Source: Phoronis australis (Eukaryota > Phoronida > Phoronidae). Taken from it: DNA of 64,000 nt. Where the stretch lies: NCBI GenBank assembly GCA_002633005.1, contig NMRA01000237.1, positions 769 through 64,768 on the forward strand, in the 5' to 3' direction. The stretch's first letter is position 1. Each line of letters opens with the position of its first letter. Below the pieces are notes generated by a model that searched no databases, had not been told where the DNA came from, and was given only the letters and a program-made list of their open reading frames with translations. Positions 43,212 to 56,060 of the stretch are shown here, piece by piece. The position numbers and the translations under genes were made by a program.

Positions 43212-43772
43212 GTGGTGATTCCCTACGTCCAGGGTCTTTCTAACCGCCTCAAGAGGACATTTAAACAGTTTGACATTTCTCCGCAGCCAACAGGTTAATG
43301 CCAAACACGAGATCCCCAAGAGTAATAAATCATGTGTTGTAAGGATCCTCAGTGCTCAGACAGTTAGATAGGTGGAACGAAACAGTCCATAAAAATGCGT
43401 ACGTCACAACATCGTCGTCCTAGTTACGGGGACACTTATGATTCGGCTATTTTTAGCCACCTGTGCACCACTGGACACGATTTCAATACTGATGATGTCA
43501 CTATACTAGACTGTGAGGAAGACGGGTTCACAAGGGGTGTAAAGGAAGTTCTCCATGAGCGCATTGAGAGTCCCTCTTTAAATAAAAGAGACGGTTTAAG
43601 ATTCGAATTGTCACACGTATGGGATGGTGTTCTGACATCAATGCCGTCTGGTCAAACCGCCACCTATTGGCCAGAATAACGATAACGTCACAAGCCACGC
43701 TGAAGTCCGTGACATACGGACGCAACGTCGCTAATTTTTGTAAGTTTTTATTCCAATATTAGACTCAATCTT
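43212..43772 (+). mobile_element. Penelope-like retroelement 3' end, right inverted copy
   Basis: On the plus strand VVIPYVQGLSNRLKRTFKQF, a motif common before the GIY-YIG endonuclease in Penelope-like elements, is followed after frame damage by YIGGTKQSIKMRTSQH. The open frame 43395-43679 then gives HLCTTGHDF, VTILDCEEDGF, RGVKEVLHERIESPSLN and LRFELSHVWD, the known C-terminal part of that endonuclease. The reverse transcriptase is absent. With the left copy it forms an inverted pair around about 40 bases. Confidence 0.8.
43395..43679 (+). pseudogene. GIY-YIG endonuclease C-terminus of a Penelope-like element
   Basis: The 94-codon frame covers the second half of the endonuclease. The arginine and the glutamate in KEVLHERI used for catalysis in GIY-YIG nucleases may be retained. 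The Y-I-G part of the motif lies just upstream and can be read into this frame without a stop. The upstream reverse transcriptase is missing, so this is a 5'-truncated remnant. Confidence 0.75.
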
Positions 43773-44167
43773 TATCTGTTTTCTCAACTGAATGTCTCAA
43801 AATTTTCATGCTTTTATATAGATATTACTTCATTTTAGTAATATTTTAAGCAGTCAGAAAAAATGTGTTCGTTAATTGTTGCGTGTAAACAACTACCATC
43901 TGTTTGAAATCAGGTGCCAGCTAAACCTAGCAGACAGTTGTCTCAGTGGCTGTTTCCGCGGATCTCAGTCGATGACTCGTATCCCACAAATGTACCCACT
44001 GGGATGTGCACGCATCGATTTTAGCTTTCCATAAGAAGGTCAATGAAGTATCTTTGTGACCATCTCACAAATGAAGTTTGTATAGCGAACAGTATCACAT
44101 ATCATGAGGTCTGAGGAAGAAAAAGAAGACATTCGACCAAAACGGGAATCTCTCACCTTCAAGACGT

Positions 44168-44318
44168 CGTTCCTTCCTCATTTTATTTTCTTATTTTTAT
44201 CCGCTGTACATCTGATCTCAATAAAATTCCACTTTTCCGTATGGAATTCAATTGTTTTAGTCCTAGAAAAATTGTACTTACTCCTTGGTTCAGGCTACCA
44301 TTTTTGCGTACACCGCGG
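44168..44318 (+). mobile_element. Duplicate of the Kolobok-like right-end block
   Basis: About 150 bases beginning TTCCTTCCTCATTTTATTTTC and containing CCACTTTTCCGTATGGAATT match 42241-42380 almost base for base, apart from a few substitutions and a short insertion (TTCAGG). The terminal inverted repeat itself is missing here. High similarity suggests a recent duplication. Confidence 0.7.
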
Positions 44319-44431
44319 TTTCAAACACGAGTCAACATCTGCAAAACGTAAGTCGCGCACCCATATGTAGAATAGGCGTTACTGGCTTAAAAGGCATATT
44401 TCTGTCCCACGGTTCTCCAACATTTGAAAAT

Positions 44432-44475
44432 ATAACTATCTTTCTATCCATCTATCTATCTTTCTATCTATCTGA
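44432..44475. repeat. CTAT/CTTT microsatellite
   Basis: About 44 bases of CTAT, CTTT and CCAT tetranucleotides. Confidence 0.85.
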
Positions 44476-45040
44476 AGCAACATGGTCTATGGTTTATTTT
44501 TAATGTAACAGGTGGAGTTCAACGCAAGGCGTTGAAATGCGCCCACGACTGCACCTCAAACAGTATGCTTCTAAGAGTGCTTATTCGTGCGATGTAATAT
44601 GATTGTGGGCGACTGTGATGTTAAAATGGAAAGTCAAGCGGTGCTGACTCATTCCAGTCATGCATCTCTGCACATTCTGTCAAGCCACAGTAAAGCAAAA
44701 TGTTGTCTAAAATGAAACTGGCCAACAGGAGGCACTATGGTAGCCTTAAATTTCGTCAAAATTTGTAAAAGCGTGTCCCTAACAATGGATGAACCATGAA
44801 TTTTGATAGGGAAGATATTGATAGATTCGAGATAGAAACTCGATTAAAATTTCCCTTCACTCTACTTTTTGCAACCTTAATTGTTTCGCACGCTCGTGAT
44901 TGTGTTTTGAAAGTATTTTGACAAAACGCCTATGAGCTGGAAGCAATCATGTCGAGAATACTGAGACCGAAAATACAACCAACAAAAAAGAACGAAACGA
45001 AAACTCGAGTCTCACTCGCTAGATGAATAATATTCTATAT

Positions 45041-45196
45041 CACAGGCGGATCCAGGATTTTGAGTTGGGGGAAGGCCAGGGCAGAGTATTTTTCCAGTAT
45101 TATGCCCATCAGACTTTCGCACCCCGGAACTGCCAAATGGAATCTGTGGGAATTTTAGGGGGGCCATGGCCCCTTTCCCCCTTAAATCCGCCACTG
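45041..45196. mobile_element. Short copy of the CAGTGGCGGAT inverted-repeat family
   Basis: It begins CACAGGCGGATCCAGGA and ends CTTAAATCCGCCACTG. The flanks read TATAT at the left and TGTATAT at the right, so a 5-bp duplication is present if the right end includes TG, or with one mismatch if not. The interior GGGGGGCCATGGCCCCTTT and GGAACTGCCAAATGG match the fragment at 22794. Confidence 0.7.
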
Positions 45197-46143
45197 TGTA
45201 TATATGTTTATTTCCGTTGTATAAAGGCCAGAGGTCCACAATACAATAATATAGCGTTCAAGCGCATAAAACTCAACCCTCCAACATTTCTCTGCATAAT
45301 CTCTCTATTCTTTTCAAAGTGTAAAAAAGTGAATTTAACAATGTAATTTTCACAACCTACTATCGGATGAAGGAAATAATCAAGGGTGGAAATTAAATGC
45401 GTCACAAACAAGAACAAAATGTCTTCAACACAGTTTCTTGTAAAGAAAGGACATATTCTATCATTCTGAATATCTGGTTGCAAACCCTATAAATAAGTCA
45501 TTCCTTCGTCGTGGAAACAGTATCAAAAAGGTTCCTTAGCAAACCACCCTGGTTTAGCCATACTTCTTGGAAACTATATTTCGATGAAATGTTTTCAACT
45601 GACGATGCCCAATTATCTTTAAGCCTGTCACAGTGCCATAAACCGCCTTCGCGTATATGTCAGACATCATAAAGATATTAAACCAGAATTTAACTAGTGT
45701 TACATAATACCCACTCAATAGAGGGAACCTCCTACATTCACTTAATTTGCAGCGGTTTCTTCTCCAAGAAAAATTTCAAAAAAATGCAAATGCACCCTTT
45801 CGTACTCCTTAAATCCCCAGATTTCACAACCATAACAAAGTGACGGGTATATCAGTTTAATAATTCAAAAGACACTGAGTTGCATTGAAATTTTTCAGCA
45901 TCACCTATGTCTGACCCTTATCAAAGAACCATTTTTTTCTAATTTGGCAATGAACTTCCATTTTCAATACATTTTTGTTTTTGAATGTCTAACGCCCTTT
46001 AATAGCTATTTTCACAATTAAACATTCTCTGCAGATTCACTGGAGTACTCGCACATAACATCAAATCTTCTGCATACAGTAAAGTAGAGGAAAATTTTGC
46101 GCCTAAGAAAGAATTCGAACCTGGTGAGGGAGAGGCACATACT

Positions 46144-46933
46144 TTGAACGGTCGAGATGAAGAGAGAGAAATGACGTTCCTTTCTGCGAAGGACGATCAA
46201 GACGTAGACGATTTCATCGACTCTCTCTTGGGGAAAACAGTTGCTGAGGAGGCGCATGGAGCTCCATACAAAACCAATGACATTTATGACGAGAAGAAAT
46301 GTGGTGTGGATTACGGAGATGTCGTCTTCTCTTTGTTGAGAGCAATGATAGCCGAGGACGTGCAGGAAGCTCAATACAATACCTACGATTTTCGCATAGA
46401 GAAAAAATGTGACGTGGATGACGGCGATATCAACAAATTTGTCGACTATCTGTTGCGAGCAATAGTAGGACGATTTTCGCATCGAGAAAAATGTGATGTG
46501 GATGACGGCGATATCAACAAATTTGTCGACTATCTGTTGAGAGCAATAGTAGGACGTGCAGGAATCTCCTAACAAAACCAATGACTCGTATCGAGAACAA
46601 ACGGGATGTGGATGACGGCGATGTCGACGAATTCGTCAACAGTTTGTTGGGAGCAATAGTGGCTGAGGAGGCGCAGGATGATCAAACCAACGCTATTCAT
46701 ATTGAGATGAAAGTGAACTTGATGACCCAGCAAACCCATCAAAGAAGGGCGAACGTGATGTCGCAGACACACTGACGATGTCTAACGGGACGTATCAAGT
46801 GCAGTGGGAAAGCAAGGAAGGTGGAGCTTGTGAAAAGAACTTAGGGACAACGAAGGATATCGTAAGAGAAAAGTTGAACGAGAAAATCACGGAGGCCCTG
46901 AGCAAAAGAGAGGCGCTAGACAACGTACCGTGA
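46144..46933 (+). pseudogene. Decayed gene of tandem protein repeats (DVDDGD..FVDYLLRAIV)
   Basis: The first frame (46144-46572) encodes two well-kept units KCDVDDGDINKFVDYLLRAI, at about 46408 and 46489, preceded by two diverged units with DDQDVDDFIDSLL and CGVDYGDVVFSLL. A stop at 46570 ends it. Two single-base shifts later the text resumes as RDVDDGDVDEFVNSLLGAIV, then again as a basic segment with NEKITEALSKREALDNVP and TGA at 46931. The linker AEEAQ-x-A-x-x-K-T-N-D is also repeated. The reverse strand is open for 187 codons, but only as a shadow of the repeats. I do not recognise the family. Repeat-by-repeat conservation of the protein frame suggests it once was coding. Confidence 0.5.
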
Positions 46934-46954
46934 TGTCATCAGTCAGAGAACACA

Positions 46955-47115
46955 AAGACCAGGCGTGCGTTCAGTAGACGCTAGGACCTAGCTAAAACGT
47001 AGTTAAAGTCACGTGTTCTTATTTAAAATGCACGGCAATATCTCACGTAATCTCGCGAAGTCTTGCTTTTTAGCGAGGTCCTAGTGTTACTGAACGGGAG
47101 GCAGGGTGGCGGGCA
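46955..47115. mobile_element. Short palindromic element, CGTTCAGTAG..GCTAGGACCT family, copy 2
   Basis: GCGTTCAGTAGACGCTAGGACCT at the left mirrors AGGTCCTAGTGTTACTGAACG at the right. Compared with the copy at 9198-9360 it lies in the opposite orientation. Outer flanks CCAGGCGTG here and CACGCCAGG there are also shared, so the element extends slightly past the obvious ends. Confidence 0.65.
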
Positions 47116-48189
47116 AAACTTAACTCAATTTGAGAAGCCCTTTAATGTAATCGTTTTGACAGAGTGTGACATCTTCGGGCCAGATGAAGTGAAGTCGAAA
47201 GTCATTGGTTTATCTGTGCTTATTTCAACACCATCGTTTAAATCAATGGAGGTTATTATGGACTGCTACAAGCACGCCCAATAATAAACTCGGGTAACGA
47301 GTATTGAGAAAACAAAGTTTCCGGCTGCCGTGTCGGGCGATGATTCACCGAGTAACAACTGTCCTCCACGACGACGCATCGCTTTGCTGTTGGTCGTGTC
47401 AAAACAATGATTGACAGAACATGGATAGATTCCATGCACTGGAAGATATTTTTTCTTTATTTTTTGTAAAGCACGCCGCATTTGCTCGTGAGTAATGCCA
47501 ACAGTGCCGATTTGTTATACACATAGATTTACTACTAAAGTGTGTGCTTGTAATTCACAATAATTGTCACCCACTCAGAGGAATTGGTCATGCGCAGCGG
47601 AAGCTCTTCTGGTTATACTCTTAAAAGCGGCTTGTTCTGGTTACTGCAATTCGAATTGTTCATTACTGAAATAATTAGATAGGGACAACAGACAAAACAA
47701 CCCCAAAGAATTCATCAATAAAAAATAAAGCATAAATTTAATTTAGTTTGTTTCGCCTAATAATGTTATAGACCGCATTATGGTGTCGTCTCAAAATCTT
47801 CATGACATTATTATGAAATATGAATATCAGAACAAAGTGTTTTCGTATTTCCGTCGGGACACGTTGCCATAAAACAGTTTTCTGGCGTTTGCTTATCATA
47901 GCACCGTACCAAGTGTCTGATAAGAGTGCCTGTCGTGTGGTTAGACGTAAAAAACAGTCTATTTACAGTTTTACTGTAAATCTACGAATGACCTAAGAAT
48001 ATTTTTAACTATCGCAACCTGTTATTTTGTAATGTCTAATGTCCCGAGTCTTCTGATTTTAAATCGTCTCTTCGAGAGCCAAGATCTGTGGTCTTTCGTA
48101 CTCTGACAATAGCCCTTCAGACATAGCCATTCGCCCTACGTAAATGAACTGGAATGTGACGCCATCTTTTGACTGAACAGGTGTTTATC
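47116..48189. other. Intergenic DNA between the repeat cluster and the SESTD1-like gene
   Basis: No exon is recognised. Frames here are short. AT-rich at 47690-48060. Confidence 0.4.
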
Positions 48190-48248
48190 AGAAATAAGGG
48201 GTCACGACACAGCAGACATACGCTGCAGATTTTATTGCGAGTATCAAG
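48190..48248 (+). promoter_or_regulatory. Candidate first (non-coding) exon end of the SESTD1-like gene
   Basis: A good donor, AGTATCAAG|GTAAGTG, ends here on the plus strand. The first coding exon of the SESTD1-like gene, 8 kb further on, seems to start with its own acceptor, so a non-coding first exon is expected upstream. CpG appears to become sparser to the right of this point. No TATA box is seen. Confidence 0.3.
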
Positions 48249-50769
48249 GTAAGTGTGCTACAAATTTGTCGCACGGGACTCGTTTCGTCTTCGTTTGTAA
48301 AACAGCAGTACTCTGTAAGATATGATAAATCGTTGTTACAGTATATGCTTTGAAGTTATTGTCAGCTGAATTTACTGACTGCTCAGACGTGAGCGTGTCG
48401 GTGTGACCCGCTTGCTTTGACATGATATCGCATTGTTGTGTAGTAAGACGTTCACATCGAATTCTTTCATTCATTGAATGGTTTGAGGCAGCTTGTGCAA
48501 ATAAGCGCTGTGGTTTATCAGTGCTTGAGTGTCATCAATAGCTCTCGTACGGTGTTCTCTTGTGTTCTTCCCTAGGACTAGTGAAGTCCACTATGAAATT
48601 GAATTTACCCCCATTTTTCCCCGTTTTTGCAACACGGGACCATTTTTTGTGAATTCTCACGATTGGCACAACTTGTAAACAGGTGTCTTCACATGCACGA
48701 AGCATTAAAGACATGATACGCATGTGTTTGTGTAGCATGTGTAAATGAATAACAGGGCTTGCCAAAAATTCTAGACTGACGTTTGGCATGGCTCTGTTTG
48801 GATATAGGCCTAAGTGTTCCTTGATTTTGACTAGAACCAGGCAACCAGGCTTGTTATTCGGCAATAATCACTTACAGGGAACCTTAATTTTCAGATCCAA
48901 TTTGATGCCAGTTATTCAGTGGAAAAAAACTGGTTCTCAAAATGTGGGACCCCAGGCCCTGCAAGTCAGTGACTATTACTGTTACCTGTTATTTGGTAAA
49001 TGAGACTGGTTCTGCATAACGCTAAATCGTCATGAGAGACCCTCCGGAGCTGGTATATGGTGCAACTCCGGACGGTCTCAGCTCAACAGAAAATCACAGT
49101 CCTACTGTGAGTCTACACCAATGTGATAAACGAGACTAGTTCTACTTGCTGCAATAGCTATCTCTTTCATGACACAAAATGTGTAACTGGGCAAAGCCTT
49201 TTCAAAGTAGTGCATATAAATCAGTGGAGCATGATACCACTGAGGTCCCTGTGATCAAGTCCTCACGACAATTCTACGTTATGTGTACAAGCCAGAGACC
49301 ACTATGATAGCCGATCAGTGCTGCTTAGCATTTGGTTAACATTGATCGTGAAAAGAGGATTTCTATATTACCATAGCTTCTGAGAGGGGCCCTCGTTCAC
49401 CTAAAGACTAAAAGTGCCCGTGTCTTGTGAGAAAGGAATTTTGTTGTTATGGGCATTGTGGTGACCAGGGGCGGGGGGGGGGGGNATGACTATAATGTCT
49501 GTTTTGCAGAAGTGATTCTAACCTTGATTTAAAAATTCTTGCACCGTTTCTTGTTTCAGACTCAGGGTCAATGTTCCTGGGGGCCTTGGTGCAGTCAAAC
49601 ATACAGTTTTTATGGTGGGTGTGCTTCTGGGCTTCTAAATCTGGGTCAACATTAATACCTGTCCAAAACAGTAAAATGTGTTTATACCAACATCTGCACC
49701 TATTTAAAGAGGGCTTACACAACCCATATTTGTAACACATCTGGAAGAAGTATACCTAAATTATACTGTACTATATATGCTACATACTGATGTCCTGGGT
49801 ATATATAGTGATCAGGGCTTTCTATGTTCACCTAAAACGAGGGTTTGCTGACTTTTGAAAATTACTATTTCTTGAGGAGTGTAATCGGACTAAAAATTAT
49901 GCCAAGCTAAAATTTTGATCTCAGGTCACAGCTCTCTGTGTTCTGTTTTACATTGTTATGCATGTTCTAATGAAGTAACCATGATCACCTGTCTTACATC
50001 TTAGTCATATGCTTTTCTAACCGTGTGGTTTCAGTAGTCTTTGTGTTTAATTCTTTGTAAAATACATTTAATTTACATTTTTAAATAAACTTGCATTGTA
50101 TATTTTATTTCAATGTAGATGTATTTTTTTCTGTTGTTATCTATATTATTCTTCTTAGTTGTAAATATCTATTTAATTTATTGTTCCTCTGTGGTCAGCT
50201 ACTATTGTTTTTATGCGACTTAAAAAATAAAAGTTTCTCTCTCTCTTTCATAATTCCTTAATCTGAGCTGACATCATAGTTCTATATGAGTGAGATCACA
50301 ACCCAAAACTATGCTAGAAAAAAGAAAAGGGTTCCTAGTCTCAGCAACAGTTTGTCACTGTGAATACTATGTATTATAACTCAAAACACTTAAACATTGC
50401 TTCAAGAACTGTGCAGGTTTGTGTGAGAAAAGGCATGAAAATAAAGTAAGCAGATGTTTAAAGAAGTCATACAATGGTCCTGTCTCCTGAGAACAGGCCA
50501 TATACCAATACGTACCCAAGGTATCGAGTGAACGTTATTCGGTGAAAAGTGACCCCTGTATTTCTATAGGGATCTGTAAAACTGGCTAGCAACACAGCTT
50601 GAGGCATCTCTTTATGAAGTTTCCCCGACTCCTTTGGCTGCCGTGAGATATTTTTAGAGGAACTGAATCGACTTTTGAACCAGTTCCTAAATGGATGACT
50701 ATTTTGGTAAAATCTCACCAGTTAAGGACACAATATGGCTGACTTAAGTGAAACATATCTTTTACATGA

Positions 50770-50890
50770 AAGTACTAAATAAACACTTTTCCTTGTTCAA
50801 GGTCTGTACCATAGCCACCACTTGAGGATATCTTAAAAAAAATTTTGGGCATTCACAACAATATTAGAAGCCTTTGAAGAACGAAATATT
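50770..50890. repeat. Dispersed repeat (GTCTGTACCATAGCCACCA family)
   Basis: AACACTTTTCCTTGTTCAAGG, GTCTGTACCATAGCCACCA and AGAAGCCTTTGAAGAACGAAA recur in order at 55942-56060 with differences. Weaker relatives occur near 58550-58690 and 59390-59480, so the family is concentrated in this gene. Confidence 0.6.
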
Positions 50891-53800
50891 TTCGCAGTTA
50901 TTTGTCTCCAAAACTTGTGAGATTTTACTGCAAATGTGGATTCCCTTTTGTGCCTGGGTACATAAACAACCTTGACTGGCTGTAGTGACTAGCCTCTAAA
51001 CCTTTGTGGTCATGAATTGAGCTGTTGTGGGCATTATCTGATCAATACCTTGATACTGTTATCAATGTGATCAAATTCCATTTCAGGTGCATTATTGAGC
51101 CCCCCACAATCACAACACATGTACAATTGGGCAGGTAGCAAGGCCTTTGACACAATTACCTATTTTCCCCCTGAAGCTATTCCCATAGAAGTAGTATTGG
51201 GTAGGGACCATAGTTCTTAACCTACAGAATTCAGCACACTATGGCTGACACATGAAAAACAATTTTGTCACATTTCTCAACAAAAATGAGCATCATGAAA
51301 ATTATTTTGTGAACAGCATTGTCTGTGCCACACTTCTCAGGGCCTTCAATTCCTGGATTTTGGGACCGAATATCCACCCCATTCCACTCTGAAAAATATT
51401 TAAAATCACACGAAATTAACCTCGCGAGGCCCAAAAATTTCCCTCAAGTGATTAAAAAATTGCCCTCAAGGTTCAACCCACTTGGAACTCACACAGTCGA
51501 CGATTCGAAACAGCACAAAATACTTTGTTTTGGCTACTTTAGGCAGAGCTGATGAGGGCTAGTCAAAGGGTTTGTGGTACTGCTCAGGCAACGAGGGTGG
51601 GGGGGGGGGTNCAACTTTCGTCACACAAAATATTTCCCAGTCAGAAGGCACAGGCACTTTTGCCTTCTGTTGAACGGGGCCCTGCTTCTTGGAAAATTTC
51701 TCATTTGATTTCTCTCATTCTGTAACTGTCGGCCATTGAAAAATGGAAGCAGCGCCATTTTGTGATTTTGGGTGAAGAATAACCGTACGTGGCCCTCTGA
51801 ACGATGGCTTTTTTGTAAACAGTGTCCTATGAAAGTGTGCTTTTTGTGACTGAAGTTCTCTACCAAAGTGCCCACTTCGGGAATTCGAAACTTAAAACTG
51901 GTTCTTTTTTCAGCTGCACTAATCTGAAGAAAGGTTTTCAACTCTTCCGTTGCGAATCCGTCTTTGACAACGTGGCCTCTCTTATTCTGTTTCTGACTAA
52001 TTGGTAAAAATTTTAACTGGACATCCTATAGAATACCCACGAAAAGGATAGGTTCTGTAATTTTGCAGCTGTACTCAACAAACATACCGGTAAATGTTTA
52101 TTTCAAAACTCACAGGGCCATTGACCCACAGTTCATCATATTAATATACTAACAGTATACTCTTGCCAATTCATCAAATACTCATAATTTCACTCCTAAT
52201 TTCCATTGCTTGTTGAGTGAAGGATGCTGTATTTCTTAAATATCTATTTGCATGTTCCTAACTATGCAAATGTATAGCAGCAACTAAATGACCATGCTAT
52301 TTGAACATCATCTGTGCTAAACAAAGTGCAATAGTTTTCCTGCAAGTGTGAAAACAAAAGTTGAAAATTGGTGACCTTTGCACTTGGGGGGCTCGTATAA
52401 CCTGCATCATGCAGTGTTATTCCCAATACCACGTCATGATACTGGACACAGTCTCGTGATTTACGGCGAATCATTTTTGACACAAAACTCGTTCTTATAA
52501 ACATTTGGCAATTTTCAAGGCACTTCATATTCACATGGTCGCTATATGTTGTTTCTAACTAATTTTACCAAGCAATCACAGACATAAGGAATTAGCCTGC
52601 AAGTTCCATATATTACATAAAATCTAAACCTAAGCAGCAGTACTCCTTGTCAGCAATGTAGTTAAGTACATGTAGTCTCTGGACTTATTTTAGTTAAGAA
52701 ATCGATATAGGGCATACAGGTGCAAGAAGAATTTTCTTATGTGTCTGGGTAAGTTTCGTCAACGTACAACGAAATATTATGGGGGACCTGTGAAGTTTTA
52801 TTTTGTCAAAATGTTTAAACTTAAGTCTACAGCAGGATAACGTTACTTTGTTAATTACATAATTGTTGCTTATGCCACTGTCATCAGCAAGCACACCATG
52901 AAGTCTGATCATTTTGGCATACTGGTATGGCGGATTTTGAGGAAAGTTTTGGTACATGTAACACCTGTCACATCCTACTTAAATCAGTGCAACTTGCCCC
53001 ACTTGTGACAATTTACTCTGCCTTATCGAGGTGGGGTAACTTGTTCTAAAATAAGTTGCGCCACTTCTAATCGCTGCGTGACTGCAAACCTGGGGAATGG
53101 CGGAAGTAATTATCAGCTGCTGTTATGTACAGAATACAGGTGGGTCTTCTGATGCGCCCGTATTCGCATTAGTTGTTCATTGTCATGCACAAAGTGTCAA
53201 CTCCCACTCTGTCCTAGTTATTGGATATGTGTGTGTGTGTGGAAGCTCCACTTAAAAGGGGGTTAAGTTGCACTAGCACACTCTAAGGTAGGCTGTTTGT
53301 GGACGGGACTTACCGGTAAGATGTCTAAATTTGAATGCGGGTGTCCTTTTGGACGCTTTGGACACCCTCTAGGTGTAGGCCTTGTTATGACATAGATGAC
53401 TAGTATGATTTTCATCACTTCGTACTGCCTCAGATATCCCAGTTAACTCTGAGGTGTTATTTTCCATTATTTGAAGAACCTTCCCCTGCCCTGGGGCTAT
53501 GATCTTTACAAGCAGAATGTAACAGGTGCATCAGATTTTATACCCTTCCACTTTTACAACTGCAGTGCAATGCATGTAAATTAGCCAAATACCTGAGGTC
53601 TTTATTGCAACCAGGCCACAAAGCATTCTGTTATTTTTGTACATAACTTGGGTCATAAAGGCCTATTTATTCTGTCTTGCACTGTAATGGTATTGTGATA
53701 GGGCGCCAATCAGTGGGGCTAATATGTTTTTATATAGTCCAGTTGATTGAATACCCCAGATGATTTCCTTGAAGAGCACTGGGTAGATATGTATGCCAAT

Positions 53801-55754
53801 TATCTGTAGATGTTGGTTTCGAATGAAAAATGTAAAAAATATTCAATATAATGTCTTGAATCATCCATCATGGATGTGTTACTTCTGTTCTGTATATTGT
53901 TTGCTTTATAAAGTCTTGTGCTGCCTTTGTGGCCAAACCATGTGTCTGTTGTTGAATTCTCTGATAAGTCATTAAAGTTAGCTTGAATAAAAGCGATTTC
54001 TTGTCAATGAAATATGAATGACGTATGAAAATTAATTTTCAGATTTTCAAAAAAGCAATTGGTTCCTGTGTACTATTCCTGGCTAGGTTGATGGGTTGTG
54101 GTTCCATTTTTGCTCGATTTTATACAATTACAGATATTGAGTTCACCCCAGGGTCACCTTGGATGCAGTTTTGATAAGATGTAGGAAATAAAAATCATGG
54201 CTATCTTTTTCTTGTATTTTACAATAAATTTGTGGTAGTGTGAATATTTCGAGACGATTTCCACGTGCCCTTGACAGCAGTGCTTGGGTGTGAAGGGGAA
54301 TACTGTAAAGGTAAAATCTTGCAAATTTCGGATGGAAACAATTGCCAAAATTGCACTTTTCATTTTCAAGGGCATCTAACCTTATTGTGGACGTCCATAG
54401 TTTTTCAAAATGTTTTCTGTTGGTAGTTATGGTATAGAGCTTAGATATGACAAACCATCATTCTGCTTCTGTACATCAAATGAAAAAGTGAGCAAATAAA
54501 ATTTCACTTGTCCATGAGATTGTGCCCTAAACTGACAAGGTTTTTACCCTCACATCGAGCTAACCGGCCACCTCAATTTTTAGACACACACATATTTATA
54601 TGTAGGTACATATTGCTGTCATCTTTGTCTCGGCGTGTGGGCTTCCGCGTTGTTCTTGTTCAAAAACTTCGCATCTAACCCCCATTAAGTATCTCAATTT
54701 AACCCTCCCCCCCCCCCCCGCTAGTAACCATACAACCATACATTAACTAATGTGATATGTGATTATATTTTGGTAATGTGTATGAGTTATTATTAAACAT
54801 TATCCTAAAGATGATTAGTTGTGAAGGTCTGACCTGCCAACTTCCTAGCATCACAGAACTACACTTCTCTTTTCAGGTTCTCAACAAATTCCTCTAGCAC
54901 AATAGAGTGTAAGGGAGTGGTTACATAACTTGTAAATAGCTAAAATTGTTGTACTGTATACAAGGTTAATTGCATATATTTGTGCATAGTAGTTGGGTAG
55001 TTGGTAGTTGAGTGAGTGATTGCTATGGTCACATGTTTCTCTCCCAAGAATAGGACCATAAGGAATGTCCTTGTACTTGTATAACTTACATCTCTGTGAC
55101 ATTGTTGAGGCGTTCCTGAGTGGTCACTGAGATACAGGTAGGCTAGGGTAATATCTCCCTGATTTCGGACAAAAAGTAATTTATTCTTTTTTCAAAGGAT
55201 TATAACATTGTTGGGTATGACCTCAGTTTCTCAAAATAATTTTTGTTGGAAAATTTTATTTGGTGATAATTTTCTTTGATGCGCCCTAAATTGAAGATTT
55301 TATCATAATCAGAAATTGGATTATTGTGAAAAATTTAATTCTCTGGTTGCTGGAGGCTGACTATATTGATGGAAATATAATAATTTGTTTCTGAATTTTG
55401 TCGGTTTTTTATGAAAACAGATTTTTTAAAGTAACATATAAAATCTGCAAGCCATGCTAACCATGATGTCAGTTTTGTTCAGTTTATCAAATACTGCTCG
55501 TGTACCATTTTGCTTCCTTCCCTGATTTTGCAAAAAAAAATCTCAATGGTAACGCCCATTCTCACCATAACAACCACACTGTGATTTCTGAATTTCCCAA
55601 TTTAAGCAGAATATAATTGAAGATCACCTCGTGTGTTGTGTTGTGTATTAAAGTGAGGAAGTTTGAAAATCCATTGGTTATATGAACGGTAAAGTGTGAC
55701 CAAATTAGGACGCTGTACGGTTGACTAGAGCAATTTTATTTTGTCATGTTTCTT

Positions 55755-56060
55755 TCACAACAGGTCTATAGCATCAAATTAACACTTTTCACATCAGGTC
55801 TGAAGCTTCAAACTAACACTTTTCACAACAGGTCCGTAGCATCAAATGAACACTTTTCACAACAGGTCCGTAGCATCAAGTGAACACTTTTCACAACAGG
55901 TCCGTAGCATCAAATTAACACTTTTCACAACAGGTCCGTAGCTTCAAGTGAACACTTTTCCATGTTCAAAGTCTGTACCATAGCTACCATCAGAGAATAT
56001 TTCGCTAAAATTGTATCCATCAATGGCAATGTGAGAAGCCCTTGAAAGATAAAAATGGAC
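55755..56060. repeat. Minisatellite (34-bp unit, six copies) grown from a dispersed repeat
   Basis: CACAACAGGTCCGTAGCATC recurs with CAGGTC at 55761, 55795, 55829, 55863, 55897 and 55931, exactly 34 bases apart. The last unit ends ACACTTTTCCATGTTCAAAG and runs straight into the dispersed repeat also found at 50770, whose own start is ACACTTTTCC. So the array seems to have expanded from the edge of that repeat. Confidence 0.85.

Noticed and set aside
46018-46581. A 187-codon frame on the minus strand opposite the DVDDGD repeats
   Set aside because: It exists only because the repeat unit happens to be open on both strands. The plus-strand reading has the acidic, unit-by-unit conserved pattern.
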